Both the position numbers and the translations under genes were made by a program. Shown piece after piece: positions 30,874 to 43,398 of a stretch of 64,000 nt of DNA. The notes beneath the pieces were generated by a model that was given only the letters and a program-made list of their open reading frames with translations, made no database searches and was not told the origin of the DNA. Numbering within the stretch: the stretch's first letter is position 1; every line of letters begins with the position of its first letter. Source of the stretch: Burkholderiales bacterium (GTDB lineage Bacteria > Pseudomonadota > Gammaproteobacteria > Burkholderiales > SG8-39); assembly GCA_020848075.1 (NCBI GenBank), contig JADLAV010000057.1, positions 42,145 through 106,144 of the forward strand. The letters are read 5' to 3'.

Positions 30874-32568
30874 TCATCCCTTCGCCTCGGCGGTTTTCTT
30901 CCCGTTCCCCCCGCCGAGCGTCCGGGTGATCTGCCACTGCTGCGCGATCGACAGGATGTTGTTCACGAGCCAATAGAGCACCAGTCCCGCCGGGAAGAAG
31001 AAGAACATCACGCCGAAGGCGAACGGCATGATCATCATCACCTTCGCCTGCACCGGATCGGGCGGCGTCGGGTTCAGCTTCGTCTGCACGACCATCGAAA
31101 CCATCATGAGCGCGGGGAGCACGTAGAACGGGTCCGGCGCCGAGAGGTCCTGGATCCAGCCGTAGAACGGTGCATGGCGCAGCTCGACGCTGCCGAGCAG
31201 CACCCAGTAGAGCGCGATGAAGACCGGGATCTGCACCACGATCGGGAGACACCCGCCGAGCGGGTTGATTCTCTCCTCCTTGTAGAGCTCCATCATGGCC
31301 TGGTTCAGCTTGGCCCGATCGCCCCCGAACTGCTCGCGCAGCTTGGTGAGGCGCGGCGCGACCTGCTTCATCTTCGCCATCGACTTGTAACTCGCCGCGG
31401 AGAGCGGATAGAAGATCGCCTTGATCAACACGGTGAGGAGGATGATCGCGATGCCCCAGTTGCCGACCAGGCGGTGGATCCATTGCAGCAGCCAGAAGAT
31501 CGGTGCGGCGAGGATCGTGAGCCACCCGTAGTCGACCACGAGATTCAGCCCAGGCGCGAGCTGCTCCAGCTTCTCCACGTCTTGCGGACCGGAGTACAGC
31601 GGCACTGTCACCTTGGCCGTCCCGCCGGGAGGCACCGGACCGATCGGCAGAATCACGCCCGCGCTGAAATACCCCTCGCCCAGGCGGCGCGTGTAGTACT
31701 CGCGCAGCGCCTTGGCCGGCGGGATGAGCGCCGAGACGAAGTAGTGCTGGACCATCGCGATCCAGCCGTTGTCGGCGTTCTTCGTAAACGGCGTCTTCCC
31801 CTTCTCGATGTCGGAGAAGCTCACCTTTACATACTTGTCCTGCTCGGTGTACACCGCCGCCCCGGTGAACGTGTGCAGCATGTAGTTGTCGCCCGGCGGC
31901 GACTTGTCGTCGCGCGTGAGCTGGAAGTACGCGTGCGTTTCGAGCGGTGCGCCGCTCTCGTTCGTGACTTCCTCGGTGATGTCGATCACGTAGCTGCCGC
32001 GCTTGAACGTCAGCACCTTGGCCACGCGCACGCCGCTCGGCGACGTCGCCTCGAGCCGCACGTCGATGCTGTCCTTGCCGCCGTCGCTCGCTGGCCCGAG
32101 CACGTACTCTTTGGCCGCCGCGCGGAAGAGCGTCTTGTGGTTGGGCAGGTCGTCGCCGATCAGCCCGCTTTGCGCGACATAGCGGTACTCCGGCCCGAGC
32201 AGCACGTAGTTCTTGCTCTTGTCGGTCGTATCTTTCTGCTTGAGGAGCTCGATCCGGACGATGTCGCCCCCGATGGTGCTCACCTCCGCGTTCATCACGT
32301 CGGTCTGCACGCGGATCAGGTCGCCCCGCTCGCTGGCCGCACCCACGGGCGCGCCCGTTGCCGCGCCGGGCGCTGGCATAGTGACCTTCGACGATGCCGC
32401 TGGGGTTGGCGGCGGCGCGGCCCCCTTCGCCCCTTCCTCAGCAGTCCCCGCCGGCGCCGTGGGTTGCGCGACGGGCGGCTGCGGGCGGTGCTCACGCTGC
32501 CAGGCCTCCCACAGCATGAACAGTGAGAACGCGAAGATGATGACGAGGATCAGGCGTTGCGTGTCCAT
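30874..32568 (-). CDS. yidC: Membrane protein insertase YidC
   Basis: 564 residues. An N-terminal membrane anchor (LILVIIFAFSLFMLW) is followed by a Pro/Ala-rich linker and a large periplasmic domain (about 60-360). The conserved C-terminal insertase core has five membrane helices, including GWLTILAAPIFWLLQWIHRLVGNWGIAIILLTVLIKAIFYPLS and the Arg in the groove. It inserts and folds inner-membrane proteins, including ATP synthase subunit c. It sits in the canonical rnpA-yidD-yidC order. Confidence 0.97.
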   Translation of the reverse strand: MDTQRLILVIIFAFSLFMLWEAWQREHRPQPPVAQPTAPAGTAEEGAKGAAPPPTPAASSKVTMPAPGAATGAPVGAASERGDLIRVQTDVMNAEVSTIGGDIVRIELLKQKDTTDKSKNYVLLGPEYRYVAQSGLIGDDLPNHKTLFRAAAKEYVLGPASDGGKDSIDVRLEATSPSGVRVAKVLTFKRGSYVIDITEEVTNESGAPLETHAYFQLTRDDKSPPGDNYMLHTFTGAAVYTEQDKYVKVSFSDIEKGKTPFTKNADNGWIAMVQHYFVSALIPPAKALREYYTRRLGEGYFSAGVILPIGPVPPGGTAKVTVPLYSGPQDVEKLEQLAPGLNLVVDYGWLTILAAPIFWLLQWIHRLVGNWGIAIILLTVLIKAIFYPLSAASYKSMAKMKQVAPRLTKLREQFGGDRAKLNQAMMELYKEERINPLGGCLPIVVQIPVFIALYWVLLGSVELRHAPFYGWIQDLSAPDPFYVLPALMMVSMVVQTKLNPTPPDPVQAKVMMIMPFAFGVMFFFFPAGLVLYWLVNNILSIAQQWQITRTLGGGNGKKTAEAKG

Positions 32569-32604
32569 CGGATTCGATCGCTTCCGGGATGCGGGATCAA
32601 GCGG

Positions 32605-32850
32605 TCAAGGCACAGGGTCGTGTCCGCCGGGGTGCCAGGGGTGGCAGCGCAGGAGGCGCCGCATGGCGAGATAGCCACCGCGCCAGGCGCCGTGTCGCTG
32701 CAAAGCATCAATGGCGTACTCGGAGCAGGACGGGTGAAAGCGGCAGCTCGGCCCGAGGAGCGGGCTGACCGCGTAGCGGTAGGCGCGCACCACCGGAATC
32801 AACATTGCAGCCAGGAGCGCGCCCAAGGGTGCGGTCAACAGTCTAGCCAT
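32605..32850 (-). CDS. yidD: Membrane protein insertion efficiency factor YidD
   Basis: 81 residues. It has the YidD signature with [35 protein letters not shown] and a C-terminal [14 protein letters not shown]. It is an amphipathic cytoplasmic protein thought to help YidC. It overlaps the rnpA 3' end by 8 bp and precedes yidC. Confidence 0.94.
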   Translation of the reverse strand: MARLLTAPLGALLAAMLIPVVRAYRYAVSPLLGPSCRFHPSCSEYAIDALQRHGAWRGGYLAMRRLLRCHPWHPGGHDPVP

Positions 32851-33184
32851 GACAGTGTGACACGATGACCGCGTCGACCTCCCGCAACGTCAACGGCGGC
32901 GAAGTCGGCGCGCGGGTCAGCCGGATGACAACGTCCCGTCCGCCCAGCTCGCGCTGACGCAGCCGGAACGACTCGCGCATGAGGCGTCGAATGCGATTTC
33001 GCCCCACGGCCCGCGCGACCAGGCGTTTCGGGACAACGAGCGCGAGCCGTGGATAGGGCAAGGCATTGGGCAGGCTGTGAATGACGAAACGCTGCGCTCG
33101 CGTGCTGCGCCCCGTCTTGAGCACCATCGTGACGGCGGGCGACCGCAGCCGCTGATAGGGCCGCAGCCGCGCGGTCGCGATCAA
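32843..33184 (-). CDS. rnpA: Ribonuclease P protein component
   Basis: 113 residues. The RNR motif [16 protein letters not shown] binds the catalytic RNase P RNA, and the N-terminal region [17 protein letters not shown] matches the family. The likely start is a TTG at 33184 whose last bases overlap the rpmH stop (TTGA), which couples the two genes. With RNase P RNA it matures tRNA 5' ends. Confidence 0.93.
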   Translation of the reverse strand: MIATARLRPYQRLRSPAVTMVLKTGRSTRAQRFVIHSLPNALPYPRLALVVPKRLVARAVGRNRIRRLMRESFRLRQRELGGRDVVIRLTRAPTSPPLTLREVDAVIVSHCHG

Positions 33185-33315
33185 ACGCCCAAGCGCGCGC
33201 GACCCTTTGCCCGACGAGCCCGGATCACCGCCCGCCCGCCGCGCGTGCGCATCCGGACCAGGAAGCCGTGAGTTCGCTTACGGCGGACGACGGACGGTTG
33301 GAACGTGCGTTTCAT
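33181..33315 (-). CDS. rpmH: Ribosomal protein bL34
   Basis: 44 residues, [18 protein letters not shown] and a very basic tail, the standard bL34 sequence. It heads the leftward rpmH-rnpA-yidD-yidC-mnmE cluster. A near-consensus promoter lies directly upstream. Confidence 0.97.
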   Translation of the reverse strand: MKRTFQPSVVRRKRTHGFLVRMRTRGGRAVIRARRAKGRARLGV

Positions 33316-33345
33316 GGCTTTTCCCGTGATCGGACTGAACCTGCT

Positions 33346-33375
33346 ATTAAACCAAGCGCCACTGAATCCTGTCAA
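33346..33375 (-). promoter_or_regulatory. Promoter of rpmH operon
   Basis: On the minus strand, TTGACA (33375-33370) and TTTAAT (33351-33346) are separated by 18 bases: a consensus -35 and a 5-of-6 -10. The inferred start lies about 25 bases before the rpmH ATG. A consensus DnaA box lies 16 bp upstream of the -35, so DnaA could influence this promoter. Confidence 0.7.
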
Positions 33376-33390
33376 CGAAGTGCCGTTGCC

Positions 33391-33399
33391 TGTGGATAA
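33391..33399 (-). promoter_or_regulatory. DnaA box (perfect consensus)
   Basis: TGTGGATAA, the reverse complement of TTATCCACA, lies in the rpmH-dnaA gap between divergent genes. It is the only exact match seen near dnaA, and it lies upstream of both the rpmH promoter and the dnaA start. Confidence 0.75.
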
Positions 33400-33474
33400 C
33401 TTCGGCCATTGCGCGTATTATTGCGGCTCGGCTTCGGCCACTCGATTTACCCTCTTCAGAAGCGTCGCGCAACG

Positions 33475-34842
33475 ATGGAAAGCCTGTGGGAAGCCTGCAC
33501 CGCCCGGTTGCAAAAAGAGCTTCCCGCCCAGCAATTTAATACTTGGATCCGGCCGCTGCGCGCCGCTGTCGCCGCCAGGTTGGACAGTGAGCTCGCGCTC
33601 GTCGCGCCGAACCGCTTCGTCCTACAGTGGATCAAGGATCGCTTCGTGCCGAAAATCGAGGCGCTCGCCTCGGAACTCGCCGGCCGTCCCGTCCGTCTCG
33701 CGCTCACCCTCCCGGAGGCGCTTCCCGAAACCGAAGCTGCACCCGAGGTTCCGGTCCATCCCGCCCCCGAAGCGCGCCCGCAGCCGGCCGCGAAAGCAGC
33801 CCCGGCACGGGCCAAGACCGAACGCTCGAACCTGATCAGCGAGTTCACCTTCGAGAGCTTCGTGCCGGGCAAGGCGAATCAGCTCGCGCGGGCGGCCGCC
33901 ATGCAGGTGGCCGAAAACCCCGGCACCTCCTACAACCCCCTCTTCATCTACGGTGGGGTCGGCCTCGGCAAGACTCACCTGATCCACGCCGTCGGGAATC
34001 ACCTGCTTTTCCGGCAGCCGAACGCGCGTGTGCGTTACCTGCATGCCGCGCAATACGTCTCCGACGTGGTCCGCGCCTACCAGCAACGATCGTTCGACGC
34101 CTTCAAGCGCTACTATCATTCGCTCGATCTGCTGCTGATCGACGATATCCAGTTCTTCACCGGCAAGGACCGCACGCAGGAGGAGTTCTTCTACGCCTTC
34201 AACGCGCTCATCGAAGCCCACAAGCAGATCATCATCACGTGCGACACCTACCCGCGCGACATCACCGGCATCGACGATCGCCTCAAGACGCGCTTCTCGT
34301 GGGGTCTCACGGTTGGGATCGAGCCTCCGGAGCAGGAGATGCGCGTTGCGATCGTCCTCAAGAAGGCCGAGACCGTCGGCGTGAGTCTCTCGGAGGACGT
34401 TGCGTTCTTCATCGCCAAGCACATCCGGTCGAATGTGCGCGAGCTTGAGGGTGCGCTCAAGAACGTGATCGCATTTGCCCGGTTCAACGGCCGGGATATC
34501 ACGATCGACGCGGCCAAGGACGCCCTGAGGGACCTCCTTTCGGTGCACAACCGCCAGATCTCGATCGAGAACATCCAGAAGACGGTGGCGGAGTTCTACA
34601 AGATCAAGGTCGCGGACCTCCACTCGAAAAAGCGCACGCGGAACATCGCGCGCCCGCGCCAGATGGCAATGGCGCTCGCCAAGGAACTCACCCAGATGAG
34701 CCTGCCCGAGATCGGCGATGCTTTCGGCAATCGGGACCACACGACGGTCCTGCATGCCTGCCGGACCATCGCTTCCCTGCGCGGCAAGGACACCGAGATC
34801 AACCGGGACTTCCACGTGCTCGAGCAGACGCTGAAAGGATGA
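33475..34842 (+). CDS. dnaA: Chromosomal replication initiator DnaA
   Basis: 455 residues. Domain I (about 1-85) begins [13 protein letters not shown] variable Pro/Ala-rich linker follows. The AAA+ domain has Walker A GGVGLGKT at residues 160-167 and Walker [11 protein letters not shown]. Domain IV holds the helix-turn-helix with the DnaA signature [15 protein letters not shown]. It binds DnaA boxes and opens the origin. ATG 33475 is chosen because it gives the family N-terminus; the frame extends 22 codons upstream. Confidence 0.98.
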   Translation: MESLWEACTARLQKELPAQQFNTWIRPLRAAVAARLDSELALVAPNRFVLQWIKDRFVPKIEALASELAGRPVRLALTLPEALPETEAAPEVPVHPAPEARPQPAAKAAPARAKTERSNLISEFTFESFVPGKANQLARAAAMQVAENPGTSYNPLFIYGGVGLGKTHLIHAVGNHLLFRQPNARVRYLHAAQYVSDVVRAYQQRSFDAFKRYYHSLDLLLIDDIQFFTGKDRTQEEFFYAFNALIEAHKQIIITCDTYPRDITGIDDRLKTRFSWGLTVGIEPPEQEMRVAIVLKKAETVGVSLSEDVAFFIAKHIRSNVRELEGALKNVIAFARFNGRDITIDAAKDALRDLLSVHNRQISIENIQKTVAEFYKIKVADLHSKKRTRNIARPRQMAMALAKELTQMSLPEIGDAFGNRDHTTVLHACRTIASLRGKDTEINRDFHVLEQTLKG

Positions 34843-35043
34843 CGGTCACTGCACAACCTGTTGCCGAGTGTGGACAAACTGCCCGGCGCCCGGCGCCTCG
34901 ATCGCCAACCATCCAAGTCAATCCCCGCGTCCTCCACAGCGATGCCCACAGCGCTTACACAAGCTAGTGCGTTGACGCGCATGGGATTGCGTCGCTTATC
35001 CCGCGGTTTGCGGCGCTTCATCATCCTTATCTAGGAAAACAAT
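34843..35043. other. Candidate replication origin (dnaA-dnaN gap)
   Basis: A 201-bp gap between dnaA and dnaN contains a near-consensus DnaA box (TGTGGACAA at 34869-34877, reverse complement TTGTCCACA, 8 of 9) and weaker CCACA-containing sites around 34930-34955. It ends in a locally AT-richer stretch before dnaN. Genes diverge from this general area. The origin could equally lie in the rpmH-dnaA gap or span both. Confidence 0.5.
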
Positions 35044-38590
<3,547 letters not shown>

Positions 38591-38639
38591 GCCGAGAACG
38601 CGCCCCTCGCCGGGCCCTCGCCGTTACAGGTTGGCGAAC

Positions 38640-39230
38640 TCAGTGCGCCGCGAAGGCGAAGGCGTACGCGAGTGCGTAGAAGGCGGCCGCCTCGAGCAGG
38701 TTGCGCGGTCCATGATTGCGCCGAAAGGTGGCCCAGTCGAAAAAGGCGACCCGGCGCTCGGCGTGGGGCGTAAGGCGCGGGATGAAGCGCGGCACCGCGG
38801 CGCAGTAGCGCGCGTAGGCGTCGCCGAACGTGGGTGCGAGCCGCGCCTCCTCGCGGCGCACGCGGTTCACCATGTAGAGGTAGTACAGCACCGTGAAGAC
38901 CGCGATCACCCACGCGTTGCCGAGCAGGAGCAGCATGCCCGCAAGCAGGAAGTAGCGGCCGAGATACATGGGATTGCGCACCAGCGCGTACGGACCGTTG
39001 GCGGCGAGCATCTGGTTCTTCTGGAGGCTGGCGAAGCACCAGAGCTGGATCGCCTCGCCGAACCCCGACACTGCGAGCGCCGGGAAGAACCACTCCCGCT
39101 TCGCGTGCCACGCGAGCAAGACTCCGGCCGCGACGAAGAGCGGAATGCGCAGGCGGACCAGCCAACGCCGCACCGCCGCGTGGTTGAAGAGCCGGTGAAT
39201 GCCTGCAAGCATGGGTGGCCGGGCGCTCAC
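38640..39230 (-). CDS. Isoprenylcysteine carboxyl methyltransferase (ICMT/PEMT)-like membrane protein
   Basis: About 196 residues with several membrane segments. The motif LVRNPMYLGRYFLLAGM near residue 85 corresponds to the conserved RxPxYxG region that binds SAM in the ICMT/phospholipid-methyltransferase-like family, and a second block MVNRVRREEARLAPTFGDAYARY follows. It presumably methylates a small or lipid substrate at the inner membrane. A GTG at 39230 overlaps the kinase stop (GTGA) and has an AAGG upstream; an ATG at 39212 gives 190 residues. It is co-transcribed with the kinase gene. Confidence 0.7.
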   Translation of the reverse strand: MSARPPMLAGIHRLFNHAAVRRWLVRLRIPLFVAAGVLLAWHAKREWFFPALAVSGFGEAIQLWCFASLQKNQMLAANGPYALVRNPMYLGRYFLLAGMLLLLGNAWVIAVFTVLYYLYMVNRVRREEARLAPTFGDAYARYCAAVPRFIPRLTPHAERRVAFFDWATFRRNHGPRNLLEAAAFYALAYAFAFAAH

Positions 39231-39934
39231 GCCTTGGGCGGCGTGCGTCTGTCGCGGCGATGCGGCTTCCAGCCGAGGTAGCCTTTGAACACCCACAGCT
39301 TGCGAAGACGGGTCGCGCGCGCGAGGAGCGCGAGGCGCTCGGGCCCGAGCGTCTCCGGGTGGCGATGTGACCAGTGCTTGTAGAGGCCGGACAGATCGGC
39401 GCCGACGAGCACACGGCGCAGCCAGGCCGGCAGCCCGGCGAGTTTCACGTGCGACTGGAAATCGAGCACCAGCGGCTCCGCACGGTCGCTCACCAGGATG
39501 TTGCCGCCGTATCGCAGGTCGAGATGGGCGATGCCGCGCGCGTGGATCGCGAGCACGGTGCGTTCGAGCGCCGCGAAGTAGTCGGGGGTCGCGCCGTCGG
39601 CGCCGACGCGCGCGATCTGCCGCCCGGCGACGAAGCGATACGCGAGCGCATGGCCATCCAGCCGGAACGCGTCGGCCGGAACGCCCGGCACGCCGCGCAG
39701 CGCCGCGAGCGCCGAGAGCTCGCGCCGGACCATGAAGCGCCCGAGCGTCTCGCGGTACAGCAACGGGGAGGAGCGAAAGTCCTTGATCACCCATTGCGCG
39801 CCGCCGTGCTCGAAGAGGAGGACGGTCGCGTTCGCCCACCTTCCGCGGTTGAGCACCCGGGGTGCGGCCCGGGCGAGATCGGCCCGGGTGAACGGCGGAT
39901 TCGGCGACCGGGGAACGGTCGAGTCCTCGCTCAT
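39227..39934 (-). CDS. Lipopolysaccharide kinase (WaaP/Kdo kinase)-like protein
   Basis: About 235 residues with an unusual protein-kinase-like fold. The catalytic loop is HLDLRYGGNILV, matching HxDxxxxN. The metal-binding motif DFQ in VLDFQS replaces DFG, as in the Kdo-kinase/WaaP group. An upstream Lys in QWVIKDFR fits the ATP-binding Lys. Such enzymes phosphorylate heptose or Kdo of lipid A core. The ATG at 39934 follows the topB stop. Its coupling to a membrane methyltransferase suggests a lipid or envelope substrate. Confidence 0.7.
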   Translation of the reverse strand: MSEDSTVPRSPNPPFTRADLARAAPRVLNRGRWANATVLLFEHGGAQWVIKDFRSSPLLYRETLGRFMVRRELSALAALRGVPGVPADAFRLDGHALAYRFVAGRQIARVGADGATPDYFAALERTVLAIHARGIAHLDLRYGGNILVSDRAEPLVLDFQSHVKLAGLPAWLRRVLVGADLSGLYKHWSHRHPETLGPERLALLARATRLRKLWVFKGYLGWKPHRRDRRTPPKA

Positions 39935-39956
39935 CCCCGGTGCGTCGCGTCCCGCT

Positions 39957-42644
39957 TCAACCGCGCTTGGCCGCACGCCTGGGGGTCGACTTGCCCGCCG
40001 GCTTCGGCGCCGGGGCGCGCGCCGGCTTGGTCCTCGGCTTTGCCGCCTGGGCGCCGGACCTGGCCGCGGCCCTCGCCGCAGCGGGCGCCTCCGGCCTGGC
40101 GGGGGTCTTTGCGTCCGCTTTCGCGGCCGCCCGAATCGGCGTCTTTCGTTCGCGCGGTGCGAACTCGAAACCGATCCGCCCGTCGGGCTGCCGGGCGAGG
40201 AACGCCGAGAACGGGCGTCCTTTCTTCGAGACGAAGCGGTGCAGCAGATCGGTCTTTCCGGTGGCGAGCAGCTTCTTCACCTGCTCGATCTCGATCGGGC
40301 GCTGCAGGATGATCTTGCCGGTGCGGAAGTCGCACGTGCGCCCCGGCCCGACCGACTTCTCGCACACGTACGCGAGCTCGTGGTCATACACGTTGGCGCC
40401 GCACTTCGGGCACTTGCCGAGCGCGGCCTTTCCCGAGAAATCGACCGGCTCCGCCTCGCGCTCGGCATCGCCGCCCTGGCCGAAGTCCAACTCGACGCCC
40501 AGGTCGTCCTTGAGCTTCAGCATGGCGGCGAACCGCCGACCCATGCGGCTGCGAAACCCCTGCAGCGGTCCGATCGAGCGCGTCGTGATGAGGGCCTCGG
40601 CCTCTGCGGCCTCGATGCGCCGGCCCGCGATCACTTTCCAGATCGCAAAGTCGCACTTCGTGCAGGTGAACTTCTTGTAATTCTCGACGAGCTTGGCGCC
40701 GCAGTTCGGGCACTTCACCTTGAGGGTGGAGATCGGCTCGTCCAGCCTGCCTGCGCGCTTGATGCGCGCGACCAGATCGCGGGCCGTCTCCTCGATGTGG
40801 TCCATGAACGCGGCGCGCTTGAGCTTGCCCTGCTCCATCTGCTTCAGCTTGAACTCCCAGTCGCCGGTCAGCTCGGGCGAGGAGATCTCCTCGATGCCGA
40901 ACTTGTGGAGGGCGAACAGGAGATCGAACGCCTTGGCGGTGGGGTGAAGGTCCCTGCCCTCGCGCACGACGTACTCTTCCTGGATGAGCCCCTCGATGAT
41001 CGCCGAGCGCGTTGCCGGCGTGCCGAGGCCCTTCTCGCGCATCGCCTCGCGCAGCTCCTCGTCCTCGACGAGCTTTCCGGCGCCCTCCATCGCGGAGAGC
41101 AGCGTCGCTTCGGTGTAGCGGGCGGGCGGCTTGGTCTGATTCCGATTGACGTCGATCGCCACCGTGTCCGCTTTGCCGTCCGGCACGGGCGCGAGCGTCG
41201 GCGTATCGCCGGATTCGGCCTCCCGCCCGTACACCGCCAGCCAGCCCGCGTTCATCATGACCCGGCCTTCGCTCTTGAACGGCTCGTCCGCGACGCGCGT
41301 GATGCGGGTGGTCACGAGGTACTCCGCCGCGGGGAAGAACACCGCGAGGAACCGCTTGGTGACCATGTCGTAGAGCTTCGCCTCCGGTTCGGTCAGGTGC
41401 TTGGGCGCCTGCAGCGTCGGGATGATCGCGAAGTGGTCGGACACCTTCTCGTTGTTGAAGATGCGCTTGTTCGGCCGCACCCATCCTTCGCGCAATACGC
41501 GATCGGCGAACGGCGCGTAGGCCGCGACGCCGCGGGCATCGGGCGATTCGTCCGACTTGCGACCCGCTCTTTTCCCCTTCTCGCCGCGCAGCATCTCGAG
41601 CGTCGACTTCACCGTCGCGACGTAGTCCTCCGGCAGGGCGCGCGAATCGGTCCGCGGGTAGGTCAGCACCTTGTGCCGTTCGTAGAGCGCCTGGGCGATG
41701 GACAGCGTCATCTTCGCCGAGAAGCCGAAGCGCGAGTTCGCCTCGCGCTGCAGGCTGGTCAGATCGTAGAGCATCGGCGGCGCCTGCGTGGTCGGCTTGG
41801 ATTCCTCGGTGACGATCCCCGGCTTGCCCATGCACTTGCCGCGAATCGCCTCGGCCTGCTTCTCGGTCCAGATGCGATCCGGCCGCAGATCGGGATCGTC
41901 CGCCTTCTTGTTCCGATCGAACGCCTCGTCGAACCAGCGGCCGCGATACTCGCCCCCCTTGCCGGCGAACGTGCCCTCGACCTCCCAGTAGTCGCGCGCG
42001 ACGAAGTCCCTTATGCGCTCCTCGCGCTCGACGAGGATCGCAAGCGTCGGGGTCTGCACGCGGCCGACGGTCGTCTTGTAGAAGCCGCCGTCCTTCGAGT
42101 TGAAGGCGGTCATCGCCCGCGTGCCGTTGATGCCGATCAGCCAGTCCGACTCGGAACGGCTCCTGGCGGCATCGGCGAGCGGTCGCATCGCCGAGTCCGG
42201 GCGCAGGCTCGCGAAGCCTTCCCGGATGGCCCCCGGCGTCATCGACTGCAGCCACAGGCGCTCCATCGGCTTTTTCACGTCGGCATGGTCGACGATGTAG
42301 CGGAAGATCAGCTCGCCTTCGCGCCCGGCGTCGCACGCATTGACCAGGCCGTCGACATCCTTGCGCTTCATGAGGCGCGTGAGCAGCTTCAGACGATCCT
42401 CGGTGCGCTCGATCGGGCGAAGATCGAAGTGCGGCGGAATCACCGGGAGGTTCACGAGCGACCACTTGCCGCGCTTCACCTCGCACTTGTCGGGCGCAAC
42501 GATCTCCACGAGATGCCCGATCGCCGAGGAAAGCACGTACTTCGAGCTCTCGAAGTAATCGCCGTGGCGCGTGAAGCCGCCCAACGCCCGCGCGATGTCG
42601 TTGGCGACGGAGGGTTTCTCGGCGATGATCAGTTTCTTGCCCAT
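39957..42644 (-). CDS. topB: DNA topoisomerase III
   Basis: 895 residues, type IA topoisomerase. The TOPRIM domain has AEKPSVANDIARAL and DAGREGELIFRY. The active-site tyrosine is Tyr329 in LTYPRTDS. Two CxxC zinc-ribbon-like modules follow (CPNCGAKLVENYKKFTCTKC and CPKCGANVYDHE). The C-terminal 80-odd residues are a basic Ala/Pro/Lys-rich tail with no fold. It relaxes and decatenates DNA. The gene lies in the common betaproteobacterial LysM-dprA-smg-topB order. No strong ribosome site precedes the ATG. Confidence 0.93.
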   Translation of the reverse strand: MGKKLIIAEKPSVANDIARALGGFTRHGDYFESSKYVLSSAIGHLVEIVAPDKCEVKRGKWSLVNLPVIPPHFDLRPIERTEDRLKLLTRLMKRKDVDGLVNACDAGREGELIFRYIVDHADVKKPMERLWLQSMTPGAIREGFASLRPDSAMRPLADAARSRSESDWLIGINGTRAMTAFNSKDGGFYKTTVGRVQTPTLAILVEREERIRDFVARDYWEVEGTFAGKGGEYRGRWFDEAFDRNKKADDPDLRPDRIWTEKQAEAIRGKCMGKPGIVTEESKPTTQAPPMLYDLTSLQREANSRFGFSAKMTLSIAQALYERHKVLTYPRTDSRALPEDYVATVKSTLEMLRGEKGKRAGRKSDESPDARGVAAYAPFADRVLREGWVRPNKRIFNNEKVSDHFAIIPTLQAPKHLTEPEAKLYDMVTKRFLAVFFPAAEYLVTTRITRVADEPFKSEGRVMMNAGWLAVYGREAESGDTPTLAPVPDGKADTVAIDVNRNQTKPPARYTEATLLSAMEGAGKLVEDEELREAMREKGLGTPATRSAIIEGLIQEEYVVREGRDLHPTAKAFDLLFALHKFGIEEISSPELTGDWEFKLKQMEQGKLKRAAFMDHIEETARDLVARIKRAGRLDEPISTLKVKCPNCGAKLVENYKKFTCTKCDFAIWKVIAGRRIEAAEAEALITTRSIGPLQGFRSRMGRRFAAMLKLKDDLGVELDFGQGGDAEREAEPVDFSGKAALGKCPKCGANVYDHELAYVCEKSVGPGRTCDFRTGKIILQRPIEIEQVKKLLATGKTDLLHRFVSKKGRPFSAFLARQPDGRIGFEFAPRERKTPIRAAAKADAKTPARPEAPAAARAAARSGAQAAKPRTKPARAPAPKPAGKSTPRRAAKRG

Positions 42645-42922
42645 GGCGATTGGCGCCCGCGCTCCTCGCTGGCGGCTCCCGAGTTCCTGCGACTGCATCC
42701 GCTTCTGCCGTTGGCGGGTCGCGGCCGACGGCCGCTCCCGCGCGCCGCTGCAGCGTCAGGGCGCACGTCGGTCAGCCGACTGCGTCAAGATGGTGGCGCC
42801 TGCCCCGGACGCAAGCACGGGCCCGGGTGGTGGCGCGGAAGGCGGCAATGATAAGGAGTCGCCGGAACCGAAGCAAGACGCACCGCTCTAGCGAGCTTAC
42901 TTGCGGCGACTTGCCGGCAAGT

Positions 42923-43381
42923 TCAGTGAATGTGCTGCGGCTCGCCGCCGGGGAGGAGTTCTTCGAGCATCAGGGTGTCGACGTCGCCGCGGCAGGTCCA
43001 CAGCACGATGAGCACCACGACCTTGAACTTCTCGAGCTCGACGACGTCGCCCTCGACGGCCATCGCGCGGTCGAGAATGAGCTCGCGCAATCCTGGGGAC
43101 AGCACGCCCGCGCTCTCGAGGAAGATCAGGAACCCGCGGCACTCCGGGGAGAGTTTCGCGAGTTCGCCATTCGTGTACGCGCGGAATGTGTCGTGGGTGT
43201 CGAGCGCCTCGGCTCTGGATTCCTCGTTCGGCCGGATGAGCCCGTTCAGCCAGTCGAGGGCCTCTGTGATGTCCTCGTTCTCGAATCCCGCCGCGGTCAG
43301 CTTGCGTGCAAGCGTGTCGTGGTCGGGATATCGCTCGGACTGGTAATAATTCTCGAACAGGTAGACGAGGACTTCGAACAT
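42923..43381 (-). CDS. smg: Smg family protein (DUF494)
   Basis: 152 residues. It matches the DUF494/Smg family: MFEVLVYLFENYYQ at the N-terminus and GFENEDITEALDWLNGL. The gene typically lies immediately after dprA, as here (17 bp downstream). It is probably cytoplasmic, but its molecular function is not established. Confidence 0.92.
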   Translation of the reverse strand: MFEVLVYLFENYYQSERYPDHDTLARKLTAAGFENEDITEALDWLNGLIRPNEESRAEALDTHDTFRAYTNGELAKLSPECRGFLIFLESAGVLSPGLRELILDRAMAVEGDVVELEKFKVVVLIVLWTCRGDVDTLMLEELLPGGEPQHIH

Positions 43382-43398
43382 TTAGCGGCGTGACTCCT

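Noticed and set aside
39732..42851. A 1039-residue open frame opposite topB
   Set aside because: High GC creates long open antisense frames. The encoded sequence is Arg/Gly/Ala-rich with no motifs, and the opposite strand encodes a complete topoisomerase III.
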